Source: Paenibacillus typhae
GTDB taxonomy: Bacteria; Bacillota; Bacilli; Paenibacillales; Paenibacillaceae
DNA length: 64,000 bases
Direction of reading: 5' to 3'
Assembly: GCF_900099765.1 (NCBI RefSeq)
Contig: NZ_FNDX01000006.1
Coordinates: 62,001-126,000, forward strand
The notes under the pieces are model-generated. The model made no database searches, was not told the origin of the DNA, and saw only the letters and a program-made list of their open reading frames with translations. Position numbers and translations under genes: made by a program. Positions 55,279-63,130 of the stretch are shown here, piece by piece (the stretch's first letter is position 1; each line of letters opens with the position of its first letter).

Positions 55279-57018
55279 ATGTTTAAAATTGCTGTTTTTC
55301 TGAAACCGTACAAAAAAGAGGTGATCCTCGGTCCGATCTTCAAGCTGCTGGAGGCTATACTGGAGCTGCTGCTGCCGACTGTTGTTGCACTGATTGTTAA
55401 TAACGGCATCGGCAACCAGGACAGCGCCTATGTATACCGGATGGGAGGACTGATGCTTCTCATGACCTTGCTGGGCTTCGGCTGCTCCATGGTCTGCCAG
55501 TATTATGCCGCCCGCGCTTCACAGGGCTTCGGCACATTGCTGCGCAATAAGATGTTCAAGCATGTATCCTCGCTCTCCTATGCTGAGCTGGATAAGCTGG
55601 GAACGCCATCGCTGATCAACCGGATCACCAATGACGTGAACCAGCTGCAGCTGGCCGTAGCCATGCTGATCCGGCTGGTTGTCCGTGCGCCGTTCATCTG
55701 CATCGGGGCGATCATCATGTCGATGATTCTCGACTTCCGGCTGTCGCTGATCCTGCTTGCTGCCACACCGGTGTTCGGCGTGATTCTGTACTTTATTATC
55801 ACCCGGAGCAGCCCGCTATACCGCAAATATCAACAGAAGCTCGATCAACTGGCGCTGGTGCTGAGCGAAAATCTGTCGGGTATCCGCGTTATCCGTGCGT
55901 TTGCGAAGTCGCGCCGCGAAAAGCAGCGTTTCGCGGCGGCTTCGGATGACCTGACGGAGACAGCGATCCGGGTCTCCCGCATCGCCGCCTGGCTCGGACC
56001 GATGACAACACTGGTCGTTAACGCGGCGATTATCGCCATCCTCTGGGCAGGCGGCTGGCACATCAATGCCGGGCGCCTCTCGCAGGGGAAGATTATCGCT
56101 TTTATCAACTATGTCACCCAGATCCTGCTTGCTCTGATTGTCGTATCGAATCTGGTGATCCTGTTCACCAAGGCTTCGTCCTCTGCTAACCGGGTCAATG
56201 AAGTATTGGCCGCAGCTACCTCCGTTCCAGATGAGGGGAACGCAAGGAAGACTGCAGCAGTAACGGCAGGCACCCCTGCGATCACCTTCGAGCATGTCTC
56301 CTTCGGTTATAACCGTACCGGTGAGCTTGCGCTAGAGGACATTACGGTCAAGATAAGCCAAGGCCAGACAGTCGGGCTGATCGGCAGTACGGGCTCCGGC
56401 AAGTCGACGTTCGTTCACTTAATTCCGCGCTTTTATGATACCGTTCAGGGTGAAATCCGGGTCAGAGGGGTGAACGTTAAGGATTACCCGCTGGAGCAGC
56501 TGCGGAGCCTGATCGGCATCGTACCGCAAAAAGCGCTGCTGTTCACCGGCACGATCGCCGATAACATCCGCTGGGGCAAGCAGGACGCTACCCGTGAGGA
56601 GCTTATGCAGGCAGCTGCGGTGGCTCAGGCGGAAGAGTTCATCAGCAAGCTGCCGGAAGGGCTGGATACGCAGGTAGCCCGGGGCGGGCTGAATCTCTCC
56701 GGCGGCCAGAAGCAGCGTCTGACGATTGCCCGCGCTGTGGTTGGCCGGCCGCCGATTCTGATTCTGGACGATTCCTCCAGCGCGCTGGATTTTGCAACAG
56801 ATGCCGCACTCCGCAAGGCGCTTAAGGAGTACGGGCGGGATATGACGGTTCTGCTTGTATCACAGCGGGTCAGCACCGTGCAGCAGGCGGATCAGATTAT
56901 CGTCTTTGACGAGGGACGGATCGCGGGAACCGGCACCCACGAGGAACTGCTTGCATCCTGCGGGGTCTACAGGGAAATCTGCGAATCACAGCTGTCCAGC
57001 CAGGAGGTGGCGCAATGA
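55279..57018 (+). CDS. ABC exporter half-transporter, degenerate-site subunit
   Basis: A 579-residue fused membrane/ATPase protein with six membrane helices (about 15-320) and an ATPase domain (about 340-575). Walker A is G-S-T-G-S-G-K-S-T and the signature is L-S-G-G-Q. Walker B is I-L-I-L-D-D, with Asp instead of the catalytic Glu, and the H-loop reads V-S-Q-R-V, with Gln instead of His. These are the marks of the non-hydrolysing site of heterodimeric exporters such as BmrC/LmrC/TM287. It overlaps its partner by 4 nt. Probably exports a drug or lipid-like compound. Confidence 0.93.
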   Translation: MFKIAVFLKPYKKEVILGPIFKLLEAILELLLPTVVALIVNNGIGNQDSAYVYRMGGLMLLMTLLGFGCSMVCQYYAARASQGFGTLLRNKMFKHVSSLSYAELDKLGTPSLINRITNDVNQLQLAVAMLIRLVVRAPFICIGAIIMSMILDFRLSLILLAATPVFGVILYFIITRSSPLYRKYQQKLDQLALVLSENLSGIRVIRAFAKSRREKQRFAAASDDLTETAIRVSRIAAWLGPMTTLVVNAAIIAILWAGGWHINAGRLSQGKIIAFINYVTQILLALIVVSNLVILFTKASSSANRVNEVLAAATSVPDEGNARKTAAVTAGTPAITFEHVSFGYNRTGELALEDITVKISQGQTVGLIGSTGSGKSTFVHLIPRFYDTVQGEIRVRGVNVKDYPLEQLRSLIGIVPQKALLFTGTIADNIRWGKQDATREELMQAAAVAQAEEFISKLPEGLDTQVARGGLNLSGGQKQRLTIARAVVGRPPILILDDSSSALDFATDAALRKALKEYGRDMTVLLVSQRVSTVQQADQIIVFDEGRIAGTGTHEELLASCGVYREICESQLSSQEVAQ

Positions 57019-58754
57019 ATACCAATGAGACATGGAAGAGACTGCTGAACTATACAAGACAATACCGCGGCATTTCTATCGGAGCTGTAATCTGTGCCAT
57101 CTTGAGTGTGGCCGCCAGTCTGATTGGCCCGCTGCTGATCGGGCGGGCAATCGACCGGATGATCGGGCCGGACAATGTCGATTTTCCGGAAATTCTCCGG
57201 CTGCTGCTGATCCTCGGCGCCGTGTATGCCGCCGGCAGCTTTTTCGGCTGGCTGCTCACCTATTACACCAACAAAATCGCCTACAGAACGGTCTATGATT
57301 TGCGCCGTGACTTATTCAATAAGCTGGATACGCTGCCGCTCAAATTCCATGACAATCACCCGCAGGGCGACAGCATCAGCCGGTTTGTCAACGATATGGA
57401 TGCCGTCTCTGACGGACTGCTGCAGGGCTTCTCGACCCTGCTGACCGGTATTGTCACGATTGCCGGGGCAATTGGTCTAATGCTATACATTAGCCCGGTT
57501 ATGACTGTAGTAGTGCTGCTGTCTGCACCTGTGACTTATTTTGTCGCCAGATTCATTACGACACGCTCCCAGAAGCTGTTCCGCGAGCAAGCGAAGATTC
57601 TCGGCGGACTGAACGGCTATGTGGAGGAGATTGTCGGTGGGCAAAAGGTCGTGCAGGCCTACCACTACGAGGACCGGTCCTTTGCCCAATTTTCAGAACG
57701 CAATAATGAGCTGTATCAGACCGGGGTCAAATCACAGTTTTACGGTTCACTGGCCAATCCGACTACCCGGCTGGTCAATAATATTACTTTTTCGGTCATT
57801 GCTATGATCGGCAGTGCGCTTGTTATCGGCGGGCATTTCTCGGTCGGAGACCTGTCGAGCTTCCTCATCTATTCCAATCTGTTCGCCAAGCCGTTCAATG
57901 AAATCACCGGTGTCATCACCCAGCTGCAGTCAGCGACGGCTTCGGCCCAACGCGTCTTCAAGATTCTTGATATGGTGCCGGAAACGCCGGATGCCAAGGA
58001 TGCCCATGTGCTGGGTGCAAGCCAGGGGACGATCACTTTTGACAAAGTAAGCTTTGCTTATACGCCGGAGCGGCCGCTGATTCGTAATTTCAGTCTGGAA
58101 GTAAAGCCGGGTACCCGTGTAGCCATAGTCGGCCAGACGGGAGCAGGGAAGACCACGCTCGTTAACTTGCTGATGCGCTTCTACGATGTGGACAGCGGAA
58201 GCATCCGGATCGACGGTGTGGATATCAATCACATCACCCGTGACAGCCTGAGGCAGAATTTCGGGATGGTGCTCCAGGATACGTGGCTGTTCGGCGGCTC
58301 GATCCGCGACAATATCGCCTACGGCAAGCCGGGGGCGAGCGATGAAGAGGTTATTGCCGCTGCCAAGGCGGCGAGCGCCCACAGCTTTATCAAGCGGCTG
58401 CCGGAAGGCTACGCCACCAAAATCAGCGGCTCCGGGGACAATTTGTCCCAGGGCCAGAAGCAGCTGCTGACGATCGCCCGTGTCATGCTGGCTGATCCGC
58501 CGATGCTGATTCTTGATGAGGCGACCAGCAGCATTGATACGCTGACCGAGATCCGCATCCAGAAGGCTTTTCTGAAGATGATCTCCGGCCGGACCAGCTT
58601 CGTCATCGCCCACCGGCTGTCGACGATCCGCGAGTCGGATATTATCCTCTATATGAAGGACGGGGACATTGTCGAGAGCGGCACTCATGAAGGGCTGCTG
58701 GCCAGCGGCGGACATTATGCGAAGCTGTATAACAGCCAGTTTGCGGCGGTATAA
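57015..58754 (+). CDS. ABC exporter half-transporter, catalytic subunit
   Basis: A 579-residue fused membrane/ATPase protein, partner of the preceding gene (ATGA overlap). Walker A G-Q-T-G-A-G-K-T-T, Walker B L-I-L-D-E-A-T-S-S and the H-loop I-A-H-R-L are all standard, while the signature is L-S-Q-G-Q instead of L-S-G-G-Q. In the heterodimer this altered signature completes the degenerate site of the first subunit. Six membrane helices occupy about residues 15-315. Same class as BmrD/LmrD/TM288. Confidence 0.93.
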   Translation: MNTNETWKRLLNYTRQYRGISIGAVICAILSVAASLIGPLLIGRAIDRMIGPDNVDFPEILRLLLILGAVYAAGSFFGWLLTYYTNKIAYRTVYDLRRDLFNKLDTLPLKFHDNHPQGDSISRFVNDMDAVSDGLLQGFSTLLTGIVTIAGAIGLMLYISPVMTVVVLLSAPVTYFVARFITTRSQKLFREQAKILGGLNGYVEEIVGGQKVVQAYHYEDRSFAQFSERNNELYQTGVKSQFYGSLANPTTRLVNNITFSVIAMIGSALVIGGHFSVGDLSSFLIYSNLFAKPFNEITGVITQLQSATASAQRVFKILDMVPETPDAKDAHVLGASQGTITFDKVSFAYTPERPLIRNFSLEVKPGTRVAIVGQTGAGKTTLVNLLMRFYDVDSGSIRIDGVDINHITRDSLRQNFGMVLQDTWLFGGSIRDNIAYGKPGASDEEVIAAAKAASAHSFIKRLPEGYATKISGSGDNLSQGQKQLLTIARVMLADPPMLILDEATSSIDTLTEIRIQKAFLKMISGRTSFVIAHRLSTIRESDIILYMKDGDIVESGTHEGLLASGGHYAKLYNSQFAAV

Positions 58755-58802
58755 CGTTGTTAAGAGTTCTAGAACCTGCAGGATTACAAATTTCAATAAT
58801 TA

Positions 58803-58855
58803 AGCGGCTGCCCGCCGGGACTTGACTTTGACAGACAAGAACCCGGCGGGCAGTC
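58803..58855 (+). terminator. Stable stem-loop after the ABC operon
   Basis: GGCTGCCCGCCGGG (58805-58818) pairs with CCCGGCGGGCAGTC (58841-58854), almost fully. The T-tract is poor (GCAATTTATT), so the stem may act as a terminator or mRNA 3' protector. Confidence 0.65.
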
Positions 58856-58908
58856 GCAATTTATTCGTAGAATCGGCGCCACAAAGGAAAATCTTATAAG
58901 ATTTTTGT

Positions 58909-58938
58909 TTGACACCAAAACCGTCCAGACGGTATAGT
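58909..58938 (+). promoter_or_regulatory. Promoter with TetR-type operator in its spacer
   Basis: TTGACA (58909-58914), an 18-nt spacer and TATAGT (58933-58938). Inside the spacer ACCGTC-CA-GACGGT (58920-58933) is a 6+6 bp dyad touching the -10. A bound TetR dimer would block RNA polymerase, so the tetR-SMR operon is probably autoregulated. Confidence 0.75.
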
Positions 58939-58957
58939 AAATATAGAGGTGAATCCA

Positions 58958-59491
58958 GTGAATGTTAATTCTAAACGCGGGGTTATTTTGACAGCCGCAT
59001 CCTTAATCATCAGGAGCCAGGGGGTAGAGAAGCTTACGCTCGAGGCGGTTGCCAGAGAGGCCGGCGTCAGTAAGGGCGGACTGCTGCACCATTTTCCGAA
59101 TAAAAATGCTTTGATTCAAGGGCTGGTCGAAGAGCTGACGGACGGGTTCGTGACCGATGTCCAGGAGCGGGCGGCGGCTTCAGCGGTTAATGAAGGCAAG
59201 TGGAGCAGGGCATACACAGAATCTGTGGCCTGTGATATCAAGGACGGGAACGGGATCAGCACGGCGCTGTCCGCGGCGCTTTTCAGCAAACCGGAGCTGC
59301 TGGAGAAGCTGCAGGAGCAGTATGCGCTCTGGCAAAAAGATATTGAAAACGACGGGATCGACCCCGTGCGTTCCACCATTGTACGGCTCGCTGCCGACGG
59401 GCTGTGGTTCTCTGAAATGTTCAGCTTAGGGAAGCTGGATGCGGAGCTGCGCGAACAGGTCATACAGGAACTGCTCAAAATGACGGTGTAG
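58958..59491 (+). CDS. TetR family transcriptional repressor
   Basis: A 177-residue regulator with an N-terminal HTH (about 8-55: I-L-T-A-A-S-L-I-I-R-S-Q-G-V, V-A-R-E-A-G-V-S-K-G-G-L-L-H-H-F-P) and a C-terminal ligand domain. AGAGGTGA supports GTG 58958 over GTG 58949. First gene of a three-gene unit with two SMR transporters, so it most likely represses them until a cationic drug binds. Confidence 0.93.
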   Translation: MNVNSKRGVILTAASLIIRSQGVEKLTLEAVAREAGVSKGGLLHHFPNKNALIQGLVEELTDGFVTDVQERAAASAVNEGKWSRAYTESVACDIKDGNGISTALSAALFSKPELLEKLQEQYALWQKDIENDGIDPVRSTIVRLAADGLWFSEMFSLGKLDAELREQVIQELLKMTV

Positions 59492-59504
59492 GAGGAAGTG
59501 GATT

Positions 59505-59834
59505 GTGAATCCGTTTATTTTACTGGCGATTGCCATTGTGTCAGAGGTCTGCGGCAGCTCGCTGCTCAAATTATCCAACGGCTTCAGGCGGCTATATCCG
59601 TCTCTCGGGGTGGTAGTAGGACTCGGCTCAGCATTTTATTTTCTGTCTCTGGCCCTCCAGTCGATCTCACTCGGTACGGCTTATGCGATCTGGTCCGGGG
59701 CAGGTACGGCGTTAACGGCTATGGTTGGAGTATTCTTTTATAAAGAACGGCTTAAACGAAAAAAAATACTGGGTCTGCTGCTGATCATCGGCGGTGTCAT
59801 TACACTGAAGCTTGCTACGGGCGGAACGCATTGA
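59505..59834 (+). CDS. SMR family efflux protein, subunit 1
   Basis: A 109-residue small multidrug resistance protein with four membrane helices. The essential Glu14 is in I-V-S-E-V-C-G, and the W-S-G-A-G-T motif of helix 3 is present. Ends with a short tail. GTG 59505 follows GGAGGAAGTGG. Together with the next gene it resembles paired systems such as EbrAB or YkkCD, where two unlike subunits make the working antiporter. Confidence 0.93.
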   Translation: MNPFILLAIAIVSEVCGSSLLKLSNGFRRLYPSLGVVVGLGSAFYFLSLALQSISLGTAYAIWSGAGTALTAMVGVFFYKERLKRKKILGLLLIIGGVITLKLATGGTH

Positions 59835-59870
59835 TTTATTTTAAGGGCAAAGAAGAGGAAGGGGATTCAA

Positions 59871-60218
59871 TTGAAAAGTTACATATACCTGGCTATGGCC
59901 ATCTGCTTTGAAATATTCGGGACAACGATGCTTAAGCTATCAGACGGGTTCACGAATCTGCTGCCCGGTCTCGGGGTAGTTGCGGGGATGGGGTTATCTT
60001 TTTACAGCTTATCCATGAGTCTGCGGGTCATTCCCTTAAGCTTCGCGTATGCGGTCTGGTCAGGCGTCGGTACGGCTATTACAGCCCTGCTTGGTGTAGT
60101 GGTGTGGGGCGATCCGTTTACCTTCGTGTCTTTCCTCGGTATTGCGGCTATTATCGGCGGTGTGGTGCTGCTGAATTCTTCTAATCATCCGGAAAAAGCA
60201 CCGCAGGGGCAGCTATGA
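59871..60218 (+). CDS. SMR family efflux protein, subunit 2
   Basis: A 115-residue SMR protein with Glu14 in I-C-F-E-I-F-G, four membrane helices and W-S-G-V-G-T in helix 3. The start is TTG 59871, after GAGGAAGGGG. A 10-residue polar tail (N-H-P-E-K-A-P-Q-G-Q) follows helix 4. Probably forms a heterodimer with the preceding subunit in opposite topology. Confidence 0.93.
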   Translation: MKSYIYLAMAICFEIFGTTMLKLSDGFTNLLPGLGVVAGMGLSFYSLSMSLRVIPLSFAYAVWSGVGTAITALLGVVVWGDPFTFVSFLGIAAIIGGVVLLNSSNHPEKAPQGQL

Positions 60219-60244
60219 GCTCATTTGAATGAGGAGGGATCATC

Positions 60245-60568
60245 GTGGTACCAGACCTGGAGAAAGAATTGAAGGAAATTTGTATCGCTCTTACCGTAAA
60301 GCTCAGAGGAAACGGCGGCGGGAATGGGAATGCTTTGATTGATCACGACCTGATTCAACGTCTTCATACAACACTGGATTCTTACAAGGAAGCGATTCGT
60401 ACAGAAGAAAGGGTATCTAAAGAATTAGTATGGTCTCTTTTGTATACCTGCAGCAGATTTTATGTACAAAGTAAATACTCTAAAAACGAAGCAGATCTTA
60501 TGAAAGAATATGATGAATTAAATCAAAGGTTAGTTCGCGTTTTCAGCAATTACGATGATAGCAAGTAA
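60245..60568 (+). CDS. Hypothetical helical protein
   Basis: A 107-residue soluble, mostly helical protein (L-E-K-E-L-K-E-I-C-I-A-L, then E-L-V-W-S-L-L-Y-T-C-S-R-F). GTG 60245 follows GAGGAGGGATC. Codon choice looks more A/T-rich than that of its neighbours (AAA, GAA, TTA, GAT), which may mean a different origin. No known family recognised. It may be co-transcribed with the SMR operon and ends at a strong terminator. Confidence 0.72.
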   Translation: MVPDLEKELKEICIALTVKLRGNGGGNGNALIDHDLIQRLHTTLDSYKEAIRTEERVSKELVWSLLYTCSRFYVQSKYSKNEADLMKEYDELNQRLVRVFSNYDDSK

Positions 60569-60613
60569 AAAACTCCGAAACCCGCTCCAATCGCGGGTAT
60601 CCGGAGTTTTTTT
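60567..60613. terminator. Bidirectional terminator
   Basis: AAAAAACTCCG (60567-60577) pairs with CGGAGTTTTTT (60602-60612), with an inner CCCGC/GCGGG pair. A- and T-tracts on both sides allow use by the minus-strand gene at 60627 as well. Confidence 0.92.
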
Positions 60614-60626
60614 AGAGCATAAAGAG

Positions 60627-61643
60627 TCAGCTCAGGACAGGGGTGTTCTTCATTTCGTATATTTTTTGGAGCGTCCGGAGATTAAGCACCTTGCCGTCCT
60701 CGTCCTTTGCATGCAGATACCCTTCCACAAGCCTGTACCCGAATATGATCAGGATCAGCTCGCAGATGCAATGATCTGCAACCGGGGGAGCATCCGCATA
60801 CTCTGCAAAACCTCTATAATACGCGGGGATGCACCGCTGGTAATATTCGATCATATGATCAAGATCCACTTCATCCGCCAGCAGGCTGGCGATGTCCTCG
60901 CCCAGATAGCCCCATCCGGAGGTATCCCAGTCGATGAGCGCGATTGTCCCTCCGTCATAAATGATATTGGTGATCCAGAAATCCCGGTGGCACAGCACAA
61001 GCGGCAATTGTTCGATGCGGGCGAAAATGTCCTCTGAATGCTCGTCGATATCTATAAGCATTTGCCGCACATGCTGCGGAAATTCACAATCCTCCGAACG
61101 GATATAATGGTAGACGAGCGGCCAAGACCGGTAATGCAGATACGTATTCTTCATGAGATCCGCCCGGCTCAAATTGGTCAGACGCTCCAGCACAGCAGGC
61201 TGCTCCGCATACAGCTTGCCCTGATAACGCCCTAACTCCAGTGCAGCCTGCTCATACATGACACCGGTCAAGTCTAAGCCGGAAACGCCATCGATGAATT
61301 CCAGCCACAGCTGATATTCATTCTGCACGTCATTCATTTCAGCATGATAACATTCCGGCCAGCGGAATTTATCTGTGAACGTTGCGCCTAAGTCAGAGGC
61401 ATAGAGGTCATACTCCCGGCGCCATGAACCCGGATCACTGTAGCGCTCCCATTTTTTCTGGATTTTCAGCACGACACGGTACGGCAATTTCTCTCCGTCA
61501 GAGGTTTCGGCGGTTCCTGTTACCAAATTTACATTTCCTACCGTTCCGCCCTGCAGAGACTTAGTAGTGAAGTCTGCTGAGAGGATCTCCTTCTTGAACT
61601 GCTGGCTTAAGACATATGTTAATATTTTGTTTGTAATCTTCAT
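60627..61643 (-). CDS. Aminoglycoside phosphotransferase (APH) family kinase
   Basis: A 338-residue kinase-like protein. The Brenner motif is V-L-C-H-R-D-F-W-I-T-N-I-I and the metal-binding aspartate is in A-L-I-D-W-D-T-S-G-W-G. The N-terminal lobe has V-V-L-K-I-Q-K-K as the lysine motif. The natural substrate cannot be told: APH-fold members phosphorylate antibiotics, choline, homoserine or sugars. ATG 61643 is preferred because the G-rich site (CGGGGGATGG) lies at the correct distance, whereas ATG 61652 touches it. It overlaps the RsgA paralogue by 4 nt, so both are one transcript. Confidence 0.85.
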   Translation of the reverse strand: MKITNKILTYVLSQQFKKEILSADFTTKSLQGGTVGNVNLVTGTAETSDGEKLPYRVVLKIQKKWERYSDPGSWRREYDLYASDLGATFTDKFRWPECYHAEMNDVQNEYQLWLEFIDGVSGLDLTGVMYEQAALELGRYQGKLYAEQPAVLERLTNLSRADLMKNTYLHYRSWPLVYHYIRSEDCEFPQHVRQMLIDIDEHSEDIFARIEQLPLVLCHRDFWITNIIYDGGTIALIDWDTSGWGYLGEDIASLLADEVDLDHMIEYYQRCIPAYYRGFAEYADAPPVADHCICELILIIFGYRLVEGYLHAKDEDGKVLNLRTLQKIYEMKNTPVLS

Positions 61644-62713
61644 TTTTTCCATCCCCCGATTTTCTTGGTTTGCTTGCTCTGCATGGCTAATGTTTTGTTT
61701 CGGGCCCGCTTGTCAATCAGGTAGCCGGATTTATCCTGGACATATTGGTGCTCATGCTGCTGGGTAAGATAATGCTCCCAGCGTTCACGAGGCAACGAAC
61801 CCTCCGCCAGCGCAGCGAGAACGGCACAGCCCGGTTCAGTCACATGGCTGCAATCGGCAAAACGGCATTTCGGAAACCATTCCTCCACATCGCCAAAGCT
61901 TGCATGAATGCCTTCGGCGGCATCAAAAAGTCCGAGCTCACGCATCCCCGGCGTATCAATGATCATCGTACCGGAGGGGAGCATGAACAGCTGTCGGTGT
62001 GTTGTCGTATGCCGGCCGCGGCTGTCAACCTCACGTATCGCCTGAACCTTCATTACATCCTGTTCCATTAACGCATTTAATAGTGAGGATTTACCGACGC
62101 CTGACATGCCGAGAAAAACGGCTGTTATGCCCGGCAGCAGATAGGGAGCGAGTTCATTCAGCCCAAGGCGGGTATGACTGCAAATGGCGTGAACCGGCAC
62201 ACCGGGAATGCTATTTATGACTTCTGCGAGCAGGGGATCATAGTCTTCAACGAGATCCGCTTTGGTCAAAATAACAACCGGCTGGCCGCCGCTCTGCCTG
62301 ACTTGGGTCAAATACCGCATAATGCGGGTGACGTTAAAATCCAGGTTAAGCGAAGTCACTATAAACACATAATCAAAGTTGGTTGCGACGACCTGCTCCC
62401 GGATGGTTTTGGCGTAGCCTGCGGCATGCCCGGAATAATCTGCGCGTGAGAACTTGGAGCGGCGGGGGAGCACAGTAGCGATTAACGAATCTCCATTCCC
62501 GTTGTACAGCAGCAGGACGAAATCACCGACACACGGATAATCTGAACGCGTATCCGCACTGTGATAAAAGGTTCCTTTGAGCACCGCTGTAACTTCACCG
62601 CTTCCGGTCATAACAGTAAAACGCTCACGCCGCAGCTCCGTCACTCTGCCGGGCACTAATCCTTCTTGAATATCTTCTGTTTCAATATAGCCATAGGCTT
62701 TTAAAACAATCAT
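61640..62713 (-). CDS. RsgA-family circularly permuted GTPase (stand-alone paralogue)
   Basis: A 357-residue GTPase related to RsgA (YloQ), which releases late 30S assembly factors. An N-terminal OB domain (about 1-100) precedes the permuted G domain: T-K-A-D (G4), then F-L-G-M-S-G-V-G-K-S-S (G1) and D-T-P-G-M (G3), and a C-terminal zinc knuckle C-R-F-A-D-C-S-H-V-x4-C. ATG 62713 is chosen as homology starts there; AAAGGAG lies somewhat far upstream. The usual prpC-prkC context of rsgA is missing, so this is probably a second copy. A long leader with a terminator precedes it, and an APH-type gene overlaps its end, which hints at a response to ribosome-targeting drugs. Confidence 0.85.
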   Translation of the reverse strand: MIVLKAYGYIETEDIQEGLVPGRVTELRRERFTVMTGSGEVTAVLKGTFYHSADTRSDYPCVGDFVLLLYNGNGDSLIATVLPRRSKFSRADYSGHAAGYAKTIREQVVATNFDYVFIVTSLNLDFNVTRIMRYLTQVRQSGGQPVVILTKADLVEDYDPLLAEVINSIPGVPVHAICSHTRLGLNELAPYLLPGITAVFLGMSGVGKSSLLNALMEQDVMKVQAIREVDSRGRHTTTHRQLFMLPSGTMIIDTPGMRELGLFDAAEGIHASFGDVEEWFPKCRFADCSHVTEPGCAVLAALAEGSLPRERWEHYLTQQHEHQYVQDKSGYLIDKRARNKTLAMQSKQTKKIGGWKK

Positions 62714-62752
62714 GTTTGTGTTGTTAGCTCCTTTAATGTTGTTTTTGGACGC

Positions 62753-62802
62753 AAAAATGCCGCGGACCAGCAGCCTCTTAAGAAGCTGCTGATACACGGC
62801 AT
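62753..62802 (-). promoter_or_regulatory. Intrinsic terminator in the RsgA-paralogue leader (candidate attenuator)
   Basis: On the minus strand ATGCCG...CAGCAGC (62802-62785 region) pairs with GCTGCTG...CGGCAT (62774-62757), followed by TTTTT at 62757-62753. It ends about 40 nt before the coding start and sits well downstream of its own promoter, so it can only work as an attenuator. Confidence 0.7.
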
Positions 62803-62934
62803 AAGAACGCACCCTAAAGAGACGATCCTCATCGTATCCAGTAAACAGCAATTTTCACGAAAGGTTACTTTGGATGGCATCACAAAGAATACGGGCAATA
62901 TCCCGCGTTGTTCGTATATGCCTGCTATTCGATT

Positions 62935-62967
62935 CTAAGACGAAACCACCGTATAAGTAGCTGCCAT
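62935..62967 (-). CDS. Leader peptide of the RsgA paralogue
   Basis: Ten codons, M-A-A-T-Y-T-V-V-S-S, then TAG, preceded by AAAGGGG. An in-frame GTG three codons earlier is an alternative start. It lies in the leader between the promoter and the terminator. Short peptides in such positions let a stalled ribosome change the leader fold, as in erm-type attenuation; whether this one does is inference. Confidence 0.5.
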   Translation of the reverse strand: MAATYTVVSS

Positions 62968-63020
62968 TAAAATCACATCCCCTTTCGTGTACGGAACTTG
63001 CTTATCGCTAAGCTTTCTAT

Positions 63021-63049
63021 AAGATATCCTATTATGGAAAAATGTTCAA
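63021..63049 (-). promoter_or_regulatory. Sigma-A promoter of the RsgA-paralogue operon
   Basis: On the minus strand TTGAAC (63049-63044), a 17-nt spacer and TATCTT (63026-63021). It places the start of transcription about 300 nt before the coding start. Confidence 0.6.
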
Positions 63050-63130
63050 TGTAATAAATGATTATAATTAAAATGCACACTCGGCAGTTGTAATCTCGTT
63101 GCTCTGGTGCCGCGAAATCCGGAAGTTTAC

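Noticed and set aside
62711..62851. Longer RsgA paralogue starting at TTG 62851
   Set aside because: The extra 46 codons read through the terminator hairpin and have no match to the RsgA N-terminus.
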